Positions 37,495 to 48,414 of a stretch of 64,000 bases of DNA are shown here, piece after piece. The DNA is from Basidiobolus meristosporus CBS 931.73 (taxonomy: Eukaryota; Basidiobolomycota; Basidiobolomycetes; Basidiobolales; Basidiobolaceae): contig MCFE01000106.1 of NCBI GenBank assembly GCA_002104905.1, positions 105,886 through 169,885 of the forward strand, read 5' to 3'. How positions within the stretch are numbered: position 1 is the first letter of the stretch; each line of letters opens with the position of its first letter. Below the pieces are notes generated by a model. That model had not been told where the DNA came from and searched no databases. It worked only from the letters and a program-made list of their open reading frames with translations. Position numbers and translations under genes: made by a program.

Positions 37495-38678
37495 ATGCCA
37501 GGTAAATATTATGTTGCTTCCAAAACCATTGCTGTAAATTAGCATGATGCTGAACAACATCTTCCACTGCGGTCTTAGATAACACGCCAATAACCTGGGT
37601 GACTATGGTGGCAGATTTATTTATCTCCATTTCCTACCTGGCCATCCCGGTAGAAATCTTCTTCTTCCAACGCACTCTGACCCTCCCTCTCCCAATGCTC
37701 TACAAGAGTGTCCTGCTTTTATTCGAGGCTTTCATCACTGCCTGTGGCGCCACCCACTTCGTCACCGTGTGGAGGCCTTTCGCCGATACCGATCTAGCCC
37801 TGTGTGTTGTCAAGGTAGCCACCGCCGTTGTCTCTACCATCACCGCAGCCCTCCTGATCCGAGTCTTCCCCAAGGCGTTCTCGTTGCCAGCCAAGGCAGC
37901 CTGGCTGGAGGAGGAGCTCGGGTCCCATATGCGGCACGAGCAGTCGCTCCGCATGGCCAACGACCTTCTCCTGAAGTTCCGTAAAATCACCCAGCACATT
38001 CGCAAGACACTTGACACCGCATCGGTCTGTCAGACCGCGGTATTCGAACTCTCGGTGGCACTGGGAGTTGGCTGTGCCATATACATCAAGGAAGGGGATA
38101 CTTACGTTTGCACTCATGAGGATTACAGACGCATGAATGATCATTCCCTTCGCCACTCGGACAAAGATGTGTTCTGGCAAAAAATCGCCATCTCAATGGA
38201 TAACAAAGTCATCAACCGAATGACCACGTTATCATATGCCTGCTGCCTTAACAAACGGGATCTCTGTGACATGGTCGGAGAAGGAGTGAATCTACCATTC
38301 AAGGCTGCTATGGGCGTGCGTTTCGAATTAGATGAACCAGACTCAGGGTTCGTGCTGATTTATTCTAGCGATGAAAACTGGAGTTTACCCGAACAAGAGG
38401 TGGAGCTCTTTGAGGATATCGTGGGTCAGATTGAGATAGCGCTACAGCAATCCTCCCAACTTCGTAGCGAATCTCATGGAAAATCAACAATGTCACATCA
38501 CAAACAAAGAAGTCAGAAATACCTCAATGAGCAGAGACTATCCTCACTCCGACAGAGCGCAGTATGCCCTGTGATGCCATCCTCTTCACCACCACCACCA
38601 CCACCACCACCTCCGTTTTCAAGTGATGATATCCAGGAATACGAAGATTACGATACAGAACCCAAATATTGGAATTAG
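37495..38678 (+). CDS. Ethylene-receptor-like sensor lacking histidine kinase, copy 1, 368 aa
   Basis: Exon 1 is only 7 nt (37495-37501, ATGCCAG). A 77-nt GTAAAT...TAG intron leads to exon 2 (37579-38678). Residues 15-105 match the ethylene-binding domain of plant ETR1: three membrane helices with Asp15, Tyr22, Ile25-Pro26 in helix 1 and CGATH (Cys58, His62) in helix 2, the copper ligands, followed by a third helix. A helical linker (KITQHIRKTLD, as in the ETR1 dimerisation region) and a GAF domain (about residues 140-300) follow. The protein then ends in a Ser- and Pro-rich tail with a run of nine prolines and an acidic terminus. No H-box, kinase or receiver is present, and none is encoded just downstream. 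Function as an ethylene or small-olefin sensor is inferred from the intact site. Confidence 0.88.
37640..38111 (+). repeat. Inverted repeat arm 1, 472 bp with one mismatch to arm 2
   Basis: It pairs in reverse complement with 44009-44480. I compared the whole tract by eye and found one difference (C versus T in GAGTCTTCCC). Similarity falls sharply on both sides. The tract covers the second and third membrane helices, the linker and the start of the GAF domain. Confidence 0.9.
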
Positions 38679-39489
38679 GTACATTTTCGAGCATTAACGT
38701 AACTTTCGTCGGAACCCTCTGTAAAAATTGGTGTATAGCTATTTAATTATTCGACTCTAACGTTCCACTCTATCTTATAAAATCATCATCCGCTACTCAA
38801 TGGAAATAAACTATTCAAAAACTACGGTGCTACGTATTGTTGAGGGTTTGCTTAATACTGTTCAATGAAACAAGTGTTATTGACTAGTTGCAATTAAACT
38901 GGCTAGTCAAGGCTTTTCGTAGAGTTGAAATGCAAACCGAGAGCCAAGTCCCATTTAAGAGGTTTGAGTTTGCTCTCGAGATTAGAAAGAAAAGCATTAG
39001 CTCGTTTCATAAAACCACCCATCGCAAAAGATCAGGTACGAAACGGTTGAAGAGTACACTCAACATCAATGAAGTCTACTGCGGTGAGCAAAGGCGTATA
39101 ACAACACGATTGACTGGAAGGTTAGCAAAACCCTACCCTTTCAGCGTATCTCCTGCACAAGCTCATGCACCGCAGTAGCTTATCGTGGCTATGTTGATAT
39201 TACCTGCCGTCAACGATTCAGGCCAATCATGCAGTTGTAAATATCTACCGAAAATCACTTGATATAAAACATTTCCATAAATCACAAGAATTCGCTGAGA
39301 CTTCATGGGTGGTTGCTAAAACACCCTCAATAGTGACTGTAAATTCATCTGTGATTGTAAAAAATAAACATTTCACTTGCTTTATACCACCATACAATGC
39401 AATCAGCGCCCTTTGTCTGGTTAGCCCTCCAGTAACACTTGAAGCAAAATTCCTTGACATACTCACTGATACTGTAATACGCTTTGGTC
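38679..39489. other. Intergenic
   Basis: A 96-codon forward frame at 38888-39178 is basic and featureless. Nothing else was seen before the helicase start. Confidence 0.45.
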
Positions 39490-42400
39490 ATGGCTGATGA
39501 ATTTGATGACTTTGATGATCTCGCACTGGATGATGCTTTTCTGGCTGCTGTTGACCAAATAGAAAAACAGGCCGTTTCCTCACACCCAACCACTCATTCG
39601 TCCACTAATCACATACCTCCGCCTTCACACCAGACCTTCAAACCAACACCAAAAGCCAACTTTGGTTTCAATCCTCCCGATTCTGATTTTAGCAACGACG
39701 GAGCTTTTCCTGTAATATACATTCTTTTACATTACTTGAGAGTACTCTGTACAACTTACTCATATTAAACTCCGTATTAGACCATGTCACGCAACCCACC
39801 CACTTCACGCACCAAGCCGATACCCAAAACACTGAACAGTAAGAAGAAAAATACCGGCTCCAACTCCAATGCCGGAAATCAAAAAACCCTTTGGAGTATG
39901 TTTGCCATGGATAAAGAAAACCCCGATACCATTTCCAAGCCGACCAAGAAACCCACCGTATGTATACTTCTTCTATCCTAGTCTATTCCCGGTGTTTACA
40001 CCTGAATGCTCCCTGTAGAAAACACCCAGCAACGCCTCGAATTCGGTGTTGAAGTTTTCCCCAAACTCTTCGGTGGACATATCTCGATGCGACCCGGACG
40101 CGATCAATACCTGGATTTATCCAATCAATTATCCCCTCCGTGATTACCAGTTCAATATCGTGTCAAAAGCGCTGTTTCAAAACACCTTGGTATCCCTTCC
40201 AACCGGTCTCGGCAAAACGTTCATTGCTGCCGTAGTCATGTACAATCATTACCGTTGGTTTCCTCAGGGGAAGATTGTATTTATGGCCCCGACGAAGCCC
40301 TTGGTGGCCCAGCAGATTGAGGCTTGCCACAATATCTGTGGTATCCCTCAGGAAGATACAGTGGAGTTGACCGGAGCCCAGTCCCCAGACAAGAGAAAGG
40401 TTGATTGGGTCCATAAAAGAGTTTTTTTTCTAACCCCCCAGGTGCTACAAAATGACCTGGTACGGGATACTTGCCCCGCGGAGGATATCGTATGTCTGAT
40501 AATCGATGAAGCTCATAGGGCTCGAGGGGAGCACGCGAATTGCGTTGTGGTTAGGGAGCTTTCTAATAGGAACCCGCTCTTTCGGATTCTAGCGCTGTCA
40601 GCTACGCCAGGTACTGACAATACGACTGTCCAAGACGTGGTGAACAATCTGAAAATCTCCAATATCGAGCTTAGATCCGAGGAATCGCTTGATATCCAAA
40701 AGTACACTCACGGTAGAAAAGTCGATGTCATCGTGGTCCCACTGACGAACACGATCAAGGAGATATCAAAGCAGTTTTGCATATGCATGGAGCCTTACAC
40801 CTCTCGTCTTGTCAGGATGCAGGCAATCTGGGAAAAAGACCCCCAACGGGTATCCAGATATATGCTCATCTTGGCAAGAAATAAATTCCGTGCAAACTCG
40901 GCAGCCTTCTCTCCAGAGCAGAAAGCCACTGTCGAAGGTGATTTTGGGATTTGCCTTGCACTATCGCACGCTTACAGCTTATTGTGCCAACACGGGGTGA
41001 GGCCTTTTTATAGCGCACTTTATGGGATTGTTCAAGAGGCGAAGGACGGAAAGAGAATATCCAGAGCTCGTCAAGATTTGTTGAAGAACCCCGTTTTCGT
41101 CAACCTTATGAATCGTATAGAAAAGATGATGGAAGAGCCGACGTTTATCGGACATCCCAAGCTAGAGAAGCTCGTGTCTTACGTGGTCAACTACTTTGTG
41201 AACCATCAAGAGAACAACGATGGCTTGGAGGAAGACGCTCAAAGCCAAACCCGGGTTATGATCTTCGCCGAATACCGCGAATCCGTTGATGAGATTGTTA
41301 AATCACTTAACGACCATTCACCAATGATCAGACCGATGTCCTTCGTAGGTCAGGCATCTAAGAAGAGCAAGAAAGGCTACACACAGAAAGAGCAGTTGGC
41401 GGTGCTAACCGCGTTTAAAAAAGGCGGGTACAATGTGATCGTATCTACGTGCATTGGCGAAGAGGGTCTGGATATCGGTGAAGTCGATCTTATCATTTGC
41501 TACGATTCCCACAACTCTCCGATTCGACTGCTGCAACGAATGGGGCGTACGGGTCGTAAGCGAAAAGGTAGAATTTGTATGTTGCTTGCCGAAGGAAAAG
41601 AAGAGCAGATGTACAAACAATCGCAAAACACGTATAAATCTATTCAACGGGCCATTGCGTCTGGTTCAAAAATCAGTCTTTACGACGGCAATCCAAAACT
41701 ATTACCGGAAGATGTCAACCCAGTGTGCAGCAAGGAGACGCTGGTTATTCCGGAATACCTAGTCAAAGAAACCAAGAAATCTCGTCGGAAAACAATTGAG
41801 CAAAACGTGCACCTGATCAAGGACGAGGACGATGATATCGAAGGACAGTATATTCGGTTTCTTAGCAGAATCGAGGGCTCGAATATGTCTCTTTCTAAAT
41901 TTGCGAAATACCAAACTACTCCAAGTCCAACATACCTGGTCTCTCATTCCCAACGAACCATTGATTTTGTAAATATAATGAGCGGAATGGAGACATTAGG
42001 TTTTATGGACGATGAAGATCAGTACAGTGCGCAGCTGCAGGGATATCTGAATATGAACGATGTTATCCCATCCAAAATCGCCTACCCTTCCTCGAGAAGG
42101 CCCAAGTCCTTGAAGGGCAACACTAAGCCAGTAATCACCGAGATACAGGCGTCGAATGCTGATGAGAGTTTCCCGCTTATGATGGACCTCGAGGATGATG
42201 CTGACGATTTTATGATCATGCAAGGATTGGAGGGTATCTTTCCTGAAAATAACGCTTCCAGGCCGTCGACATCACGGGAAGCGGCTATCGTTTCTGAAAC
42301 ATCCGGCTCCAGAGCGTATGAAAGTTCAAATAGAGTGGCACCCATAGAAATTGACTTGGAGGATATAGAATACGACGAGTTACCCATAATCCCTCAAAGC

Positions 42401-43099
42401 CCCGAAATGAGTTTTGACACAAATACTCACGAGAATGCAGCTATCGATATTCCTGAGTCGGACGATGATATATTTATTGATGACACCATGGAGCAGGAAA
42501 TGGCGGCTTTAGTGGATTCTCATCAACTCCAGAATCAGCCGGGAACCACTTGCAACTTTCTAAATACCAAAGCAACGAAAACTGTCGGTTCGCCAACCGC
42601 GAATGGCCTAGCAAAACCCACGACCAGAGAATCCCAGCTAACATTCAAGTACAGCTACACTCCGAAGAGTGAGGCCGTAGATGAGAATCAACATTCCCAT
42701 GATGCGTTATTTGAGATCTCCAAGGACATTTCGCTAGATCTGGATAGCTCCTTCACGATTGACGACCCTCACGTCACACATTCATCAACCAAGAAACTGC
42801 CCATCAACCATAGTTACGATCCAAGCAAGGAACCTGCAGTGCAGGATATTCCTCCGTTTCCCAAGAACGTGAAATTTGGTGATTGGCGGGAAGTAGCGAA
42901 GATTTTATCGTCACGGAAGGTCGTTCACACCCCCGCCACCGAACACCAAAAGGGTGTAGATCCCCATGTAACAGATATTTCCTTGACCACAGCAGCCGCC
43001 AAACCCATTATTTCCCCAACGAAGCCACCCAGCGATACAGTTCGCCTAGCAAGTAAAAGCAAGCTGGATCAATTCCGGTTCAAGAGACGTAAATCCTGA
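39490..43099 (+). CDS. MPH1: Mph1/FANCM-type DNA helicase, 1159 aa
   Basis: Three exons join in phase 0: 39490-39711, 39781-39957 and 40019-43099. The superfamily-2 core has the Q/Ia region YPLRDYQFNIV, Walker A LPTGLGKT, APTKPLV, the DEAH box (IIDEAHRARG), LSATPG, a FANCM-type helical insert, then AEYRESVDEI, STCIGEEGLDIG and QRMGRTGRKRKG. The first 25 residues are strongly acidic with phenylalanines (FDDFDDLALDDAFLAAVD), resembling RPA-binding amphipathic helices. The last 400 residues are acidic and low-complexity and end in a basic KFRFKRRK-type cluster. No C-terminal ERCC4 nuclease is seen, as in yeast Mph1. Role: fork reversal, D-loop dissociation and crosslink repair in the nucleus. 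Confidence 0.93.
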
Positions 43100-43498
43100 G
43101 ACCCCGGTCCTAGGGTCAATTGAGCACCAAGACTTCTCGAACCACCATCTATTTTTACCGGATTCAATTTCGCTCGCATCTTCAAGGAGGCATCGATGTT
43201 TTTGGATTCATGTAAATATTGTTTTATTGTGCCGCATCACTATCATTAGAATCTACCCCCATCATGTTCTGCAACTTCGATGACAAATATCATGCTCGCC
43301 TCCAAGCACTTACCAGACATGTTGTTTGAAATGAAGGCTACGCACTTCAAGATTTACTTGCCGTCATTGAAGTAATGCGGATAAATAAAGGTCAAGATGG
43401 TTCCCTTTGATGATGTTGGGTATAGAGTTGGACCAATCAAGTGAATTAAATTAGAAAACACCAAAATTCACTAGCAAAGAGATGTCGGGATTGTTAGG
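43100..43498. other. 3' regions of convergent genes
   Basis: About 400 bp separate the helicase stop from the stop of the second ethylene-receptor-like gene. No further feature is seen. Confidence 0.5.
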
Positions 43499-44635
43499 TT
43501 ACATGGGTGTTGTATCACACTGCTTCTCCTGAGATGGATACGATGATTGTATGGAAAGTGAGGTATTCTCGTGAAGATTGGAGAGGCTGAAACCAGCTGT
43601 CTCCTCTGCTTTGGTGTGGGCCCCCGGTTCCTGTGGCTTTCCCTTGGCCTCGTTCCTTATCTGGGCAGATTGCTGAAGTGCAATCTCAATCTGGCCCACG
43701 ATATCCTCAAAAAGTTCCACCTCCTGCTCGGGTAAACTCCAGGTCGCATCACTTGAGTAAATCAATACGAATCCTGAATTACATTCATCTAGCTGGAATC
43801 GGGCGCCCATAGCAGCCTTGAATGGTAGATTCACTCCTTCCCCGACCATGTCACAGAGATCCCGCTGGTTCAAGCAACACGTATATGACAAAGTGGACAT
43901 TCTGTTGATAGCCTTGTTGTCCATGGGGATCACTACCTTCTGCCAGAAAATACTTTTCTCGACATGGCGAAAATGGCGATCGTTTGTTCTTCTGTAATCC
44001 TCATGAGCGCAAACGTAAGTATCCCCTTCCTTGATGTATATGGCACAGCCAACTCCCAGTGCCACCGAGAGTTCGAATACCGCGGTCTGACAGACCGATG
44101 CGGTGTCAAGTGTCTTGCGAATGTGCTGGGTGATTTTACGGAACTTCAGGAGAAGGTCGTTGGCCATGCGGAGCGACTGCTCGTGCCGCATATGGGACCC
44201 GAGCTCCTCCTCCAGCCAGGCTGCCTTGGCTGGCAACGAGAACGCCTTGGGAAAGACTCGGATCAGGAGGGCTGCGGTGATGGTAGAGACAACGGCGGTG
44301 GCTACCTTGACAACACACAGGGCTAGATCGGTATCGGCGAAAGGCCTCCACACGGTGACGAAGTGGGTGGCGCCACAGGCAGTGATGAAAGCCTCGAATA
44401 AAAGCAGGACACTCTTGTAGAGCATTGGGAGAGGGAGGGTCAGAGTGCGTTGGAAGAAGAAGATTTCTACCGGGATGGCCATGTACGACAAGGATATCAG
44501 TAAGTCAGCAATCATTGTTATCCACGAAAGGGCGCTGTTTTCCACTGAATTAAAAGCAATTCATTAATACAGATCATACGGTACGAGAGCAACTCATTTG
44601 CAAATGATGGGGCTAGCGTGTTACGTACTTAGCAT
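43499..44635 (-). CDS. Ethylene-receptor-like sensor lacking histidine kinase, copy 2, 350 aa
   Basis: The layout matches copy 1. Exon 1 is 7 nt (44635-44629, ATGCTAA), then an 84-nt GTACGT...CAG intron, then exon 2 (44544-43499). The ethylene-site residues are Asp16, Tyr23, Ile26-Pro27, Cys59 and His63, all kept. The GAF domain is present but diverged from copy 1 (roughly four in five residues shared), and the tail is different: copy 2 lacks the polyproline run and ends in a Ser/Gln-rich segment. Again no kinase or receiver follows. It lies inverted relative to copy 1 on the other side of the helicase. The shared micro-exon and intron phase show duplication of the whole gene, not of a processed copy. 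Confidence 0.88.
44009..44480 (-). repeat. Inverted repeat arm 2, 472 bp
   Basis: Reverse complement of 37640-38111 with a single visible mismatch. The boundaries are abrupt on both sides. Confidence 0.9.
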
Positions 44636-46777
44636 TTTATATTATATACTGAAAGCCTGCGTCAAAAGATTTGATCTGGGATGCCAAGAGACACGTCAAG
44701 GGCATTTATATGTGCGATTCCAGCAGCGATGAAGAAAGGCAACATCACAGTCAGTAGCCAAGATGCACATTGGTGGTCTAACATGGTTGTCAACCAGTTC
44801 AAACTGAAACAAAACTCCTATTGCTGCTAAACATTTAAAGATTTACTTTCCCGCGAATTCCATCCCTATTAACTTCCCTGTTTATCCTTCCAGTTTTAGG
44901 AAATATTCACCTCCAAATTCAGTTGGTAAGCCTACCGTTGATTTACCACCAGTTGACCGTACACCAATGTAAGGACATATCACTTGGGAGTATCTTGGGT
45001 TTCGTGTAGTGATTAATTAATTTCGGACGGTTGATGTTTAGGATATACGGGGCTTACTTTTGTTCTGTTGGATGATTTGTGCTTGGAATTGACGTGATCA
45101 CTCATTAAGCAAGATAAGTAATGACGATAATGCGATGTCCAATATTGCTGCTACATATTGCACGAATATAGATGACTGTTGAAATCTCTCGATACATTCG
45201 AACCTCTAAGCCATATCTGCGCTCCAGCTGCACTGACCGCCAGGCGCCTTTGTAAAGAGTGCGAGAGGTAACTGGCCATGAACTGAGTTTGGTTGCTCGT
45301 TTTAGGAAACATGCACGCTTTGGGCATCTTGTGCTAGCTATTTCAGCAACGAACTCGATTGTTAGCAGGTTGGATTTTTATGGGATGAATTAAGCCTGGA
45401 TACTCTGGCATCAAACTTGAAACCTTGTGAAGCAGAACCCGATACGACTGTTTTGGTGAAAGGATAAGCAAATCTGGAGTAGAGTATGATCGGGGCAAAC
45501 TGATGGTAGAAGACCATGCACTTCTCATCAATTCGTATAAGGTCTACCTCATCCTAGGTTTGGAGTAAACCTCAATTAGGCTGTATACCACATTAAATTC
45601 GAACTTTTCTTCGATTCATCTGTAAACCCACCCTCCATTTATTGAGCGTCGAGCCCACGCCTAAAGAATTCTTGAGCCGGATATCTGCGCTGCACGAATT
45701 GAGTAACCGGATGTAACCGTTGTCGAATCAAGGGATCGGTGGCTTTGTTATCGATTATTGGTTATCAGGATTACGAAAGAATTGCTGATAACGTTGGCGT
45801 AGAAATCGGCAGTTCAGTTAGAATCGACTCGGTTCTTTAAACCGGCCAAGTCTACTGAGACTCGCCAGGAAGCAGAAGGGATATTCCCCCGCTTACAACT
45901 CAGTACTCAGGGCGTGATAGCCCACGGCAGTACCAAAATGCATGATCGTGCCATGGATACATATACCTGGATCGCACTCATATATGGACAATTGGATTCT
46001 TAGGCTGGGTCAGATCGCAATGCTTGACACCTGTCCAAGTGGCCATCGATCAACATTGGCTCCCCTATCCTTCACCCTTTTCAAACGAATACCATGGCTA
46101 TTTCATCATGGGCTGCGGTGCCATGTGCTGCTATTAATCTTCATTGTCCGCTCCAAAGGACTGATATGGATGACAGCTTTGCCCAGAAGCACATACATTA
46201 ATTGGAACCAGCACTTTACGCACATCCTCTTACCATTAATGTACCTCGGAGTGTATCGTATGATATGATCAAGCGCCTAGGTTGGTGTTTGCGCATTGTT
46301 GGTGCCATCCTGGGCTGTATATAGATTTCGCATGAGATCAAGTCGAAGCAGCCGCTAAAAGATCGAGTCTGCATCTATGTACTCCTGTCCTCCTCACTCT
46401 CAAGCGTGTGCATATGTGTGTTGGAGCACTCTCTCACTGGTCCGGGAGAAACCCGCCCAGCAGTTTACGATAATGTAGAGGCAATGATTAGTGCATTGTT
46501 TGGGGAATAGATGATTGATGGTTAATTTGCTCTCTTGCAGAATTTTCTTATCCATGATGGCTAGATTGGATCCACTTGCTTGTAAAAAACAACCTAATTC
46601 GCAATTGATGCGGGATACAAATGTGCTTACTTGCTGATTACAGCGGGCTTGACGGAGAGTCACTTTATAACTCGGAGTCTCGGATGAACTTTCGGTATTG
46701 ATGAACCCATCCATCTCATCCGTAAAGAGATTTCAACCCCCACGCAGGAACCCCATAGAGTAGAATCCATCGCAAAA
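44636..46777. other. Intergenic
   Basis: About 2.1 kb. A forward frame at 45942-46268 (108 codons) and a reverse frame at 46400-46714 are unremarkable. It holds the divergent promoters of the receptor copy 2 and the GPCR gene. Confidence 0.45.
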
Positions 46778-47749
46778 ATGATGCAGATAGGTATCATAGT
46801 GCTGAACGTGTTTTCCATCGTCGCATCTATTCTGGTAATAGCAGTCATCATTGGCATTAGGTGCTATCGAAAAACGCTAGTGGACCGGATGTCCTTTAGG
46901 CTTACCGCGTACATTGCAACCCTTGATGCCGTACTGAGTGGTGTTCTGATCGGGTTTTCCTTCACCGACTCTGTATTTGTGACGAGATGTTTGCGTGTCA
47001 TAGCCTTGGGCGTGGACCTGAGCTCGATCTTTCTAACAATGAACATAGCATTAAATCTCCAACTAATATTTCTGAATAATAAGCGGGTTACTATGCGATA
47101 CGAATACTTCTATGTATTTGGCTCGTTGGGCTTGGGACTGATTGTTGCCGTTCTATCCGGCATCTATCGTGCGCGTACCACCTCCCTGGTCCTCCCCGTG
47201 GTGGTTTTTGTCGCCGTCACGTACTGCTTGTCTGTGGTGATTATGATCGTCTATAGGCTGATCAGAAGCAAGGATGGCCAGAGAGATCAGGCCAGGCAGC
47301 TCAACGCGCTTAGTGATAGCAACGTACGTAGAGCAGTTGTCCGGATCTTACTCTACCCATTAGTACTGATTGTAGCACAACTGCCGTTCGCCATCGCCTT
47401 TGTCTTGCTATTAACCTGCGGCGAAAGCTGCATTGACATCAATATCGGAAATACTCCAGTCACCTTGGTGGAGATGTCAATCTATACTATGTCCTTGCAG
47501 GGGATCCTGAACTCCGTAGCATTTATGTTTGATCCGGCCCTAAGAATAGTGGTGGTGATGATCAAAAATGACATGGTCAGCGACTACTTCTACTCTGAAC
47601 ACCAGGTCTTTGAGAAGGATCACAAGCCCACCATTCATCGTTGGCTGGTTCACAAGTACTTGGTACCGCACACTGAGGAATGCGCAAAGATTTCCAGCAG
47701 CTCTGAGCCATTGGTTACCAAAGACATCGAGGTCCTGAAAATGATGTAG
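46778..47749 (+). CDS. Seven-transmembrane G-protein-coupled receptor, 323 aa
   Basis: A single open exon with ATG at 46778. Seven hydrophobic segments are visible at about residues 5-27, 44-63, 76-95, 112-130, 138-160, 192-213 and 233-252. Segments 1 and 2 are joined by a basic loop (RCYRKTLVDRMSFRL), and segment 5 is followed by a charged cytoplasmic loop. Segment 6 has PLVLIVAQLPFA, and segment 7 ends NSVAFMFDPAL before a cytoplasmic tail with Ser pairs. There is no signal peptide and a very short extracellular N-terminus. This is a rhodopsin/cAMP-receptor type fold without a clear DRY motif. The ligand is unknown. It probably couples to heterotrimeric G protein at the plasma membrane. Confidence 0.78.
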   Translation: MMQIGIIVLNVFSIVASILVIAVIIGIRCYRKTLVDRMSFRLTAYIATLDAVLSGVLIGFSFTDSVFVTRCLRVIALGVDLSSIFLTMNIALNLQLIFLNNKRVTMRYEYFYVFGSLGLGLIVAVLSGIYRARTTSLVLPVVVFVAVTYCLSVVIMIVYRLIRSKDGQRDQARQLNALSDSNVRRAVVRILLYPLVLIVAQLPFAIAFVLLLTCGESCIDINIGNTPVTLVEMSIYTMSLQGILNSVAFMFDPALRIVVVMIKNDMVSDYFYSEHQVFEKDHKPTIHRWLVHKYLVPHTEECAKISSSSEPLVTKDIEVLKMM

Positions 47750-48414
47750 TGTACTCCGAGTCGTACTTTGCACCCATACCTAAGCAACAAGTATTATATC
47801 TCTAAGGCCTATTACCCTCTACATTAGATTACTATTATAACAATCGACTTTTTATCCTTGCCAACGAATTGGTTCATAGAACCGGCCTTTATATAAATAG
47901 TGATTAGCTGTCACATCATGCTTGGTGAGCATTTTGGTTCAAGCCAGCTGGCTCATAGTGTGTTGTTCAAGTCTCGATATGTATAGCAGAAACCGAGGTG
48001 TTGTATCTTTCTGCTGTCTCCAAAGGATATGGGTCGGTGCATTTGCGTGCATCCTATAGCCGCTTGATAATTGTGGTAGAATTGCGAACGGATTTGTATT
48101 TACGAAAGAACGCTAAGCAATCGCTTTGTATTTATTTTTCAAAAATCCTGTACTTGTATATCGCAAAGTTAATACCCCAGACTAATGCCGCGGCGTCCTT
48201 CAATTGAGAGGTCTACACATTATTGAAGTTGGTGTAGGATTCGGTCACCCTCACTTCTCCTTGCCTTTCCAATGGATTTCAGAAGGCTTATGGAGCCAGA
48301 AAATACAAGCTGAACAATATAAAACGGAAGATATTCACATGCATGGATACAGATATATCAAGAGTAGGCTGATTCCCTTGATATATGGATGAACCGACAG
48401 GGCGGAGGTGTTTT
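47750..48414. other. Intergenic, convergent 3' regions
   Basis: Small frames only (47998-48207, 48204-48392). No feature is supported. Confidence 0.5.

Noticed and set aside
37700-38180. Long open frames on the opposite strand of both receptor copies (for example 37794-38180 and 43964-44326)
   Set aside because: They mirror the conserved receptor coding sequence, duplicate with it, and encode nothing recognisable.
38583-38613. The CCA-rich run as a microsatellite insertion that breaks the receptor
   Set aside because: It stays in frame and encodes a proline run; the frame continues to an acidic tail.
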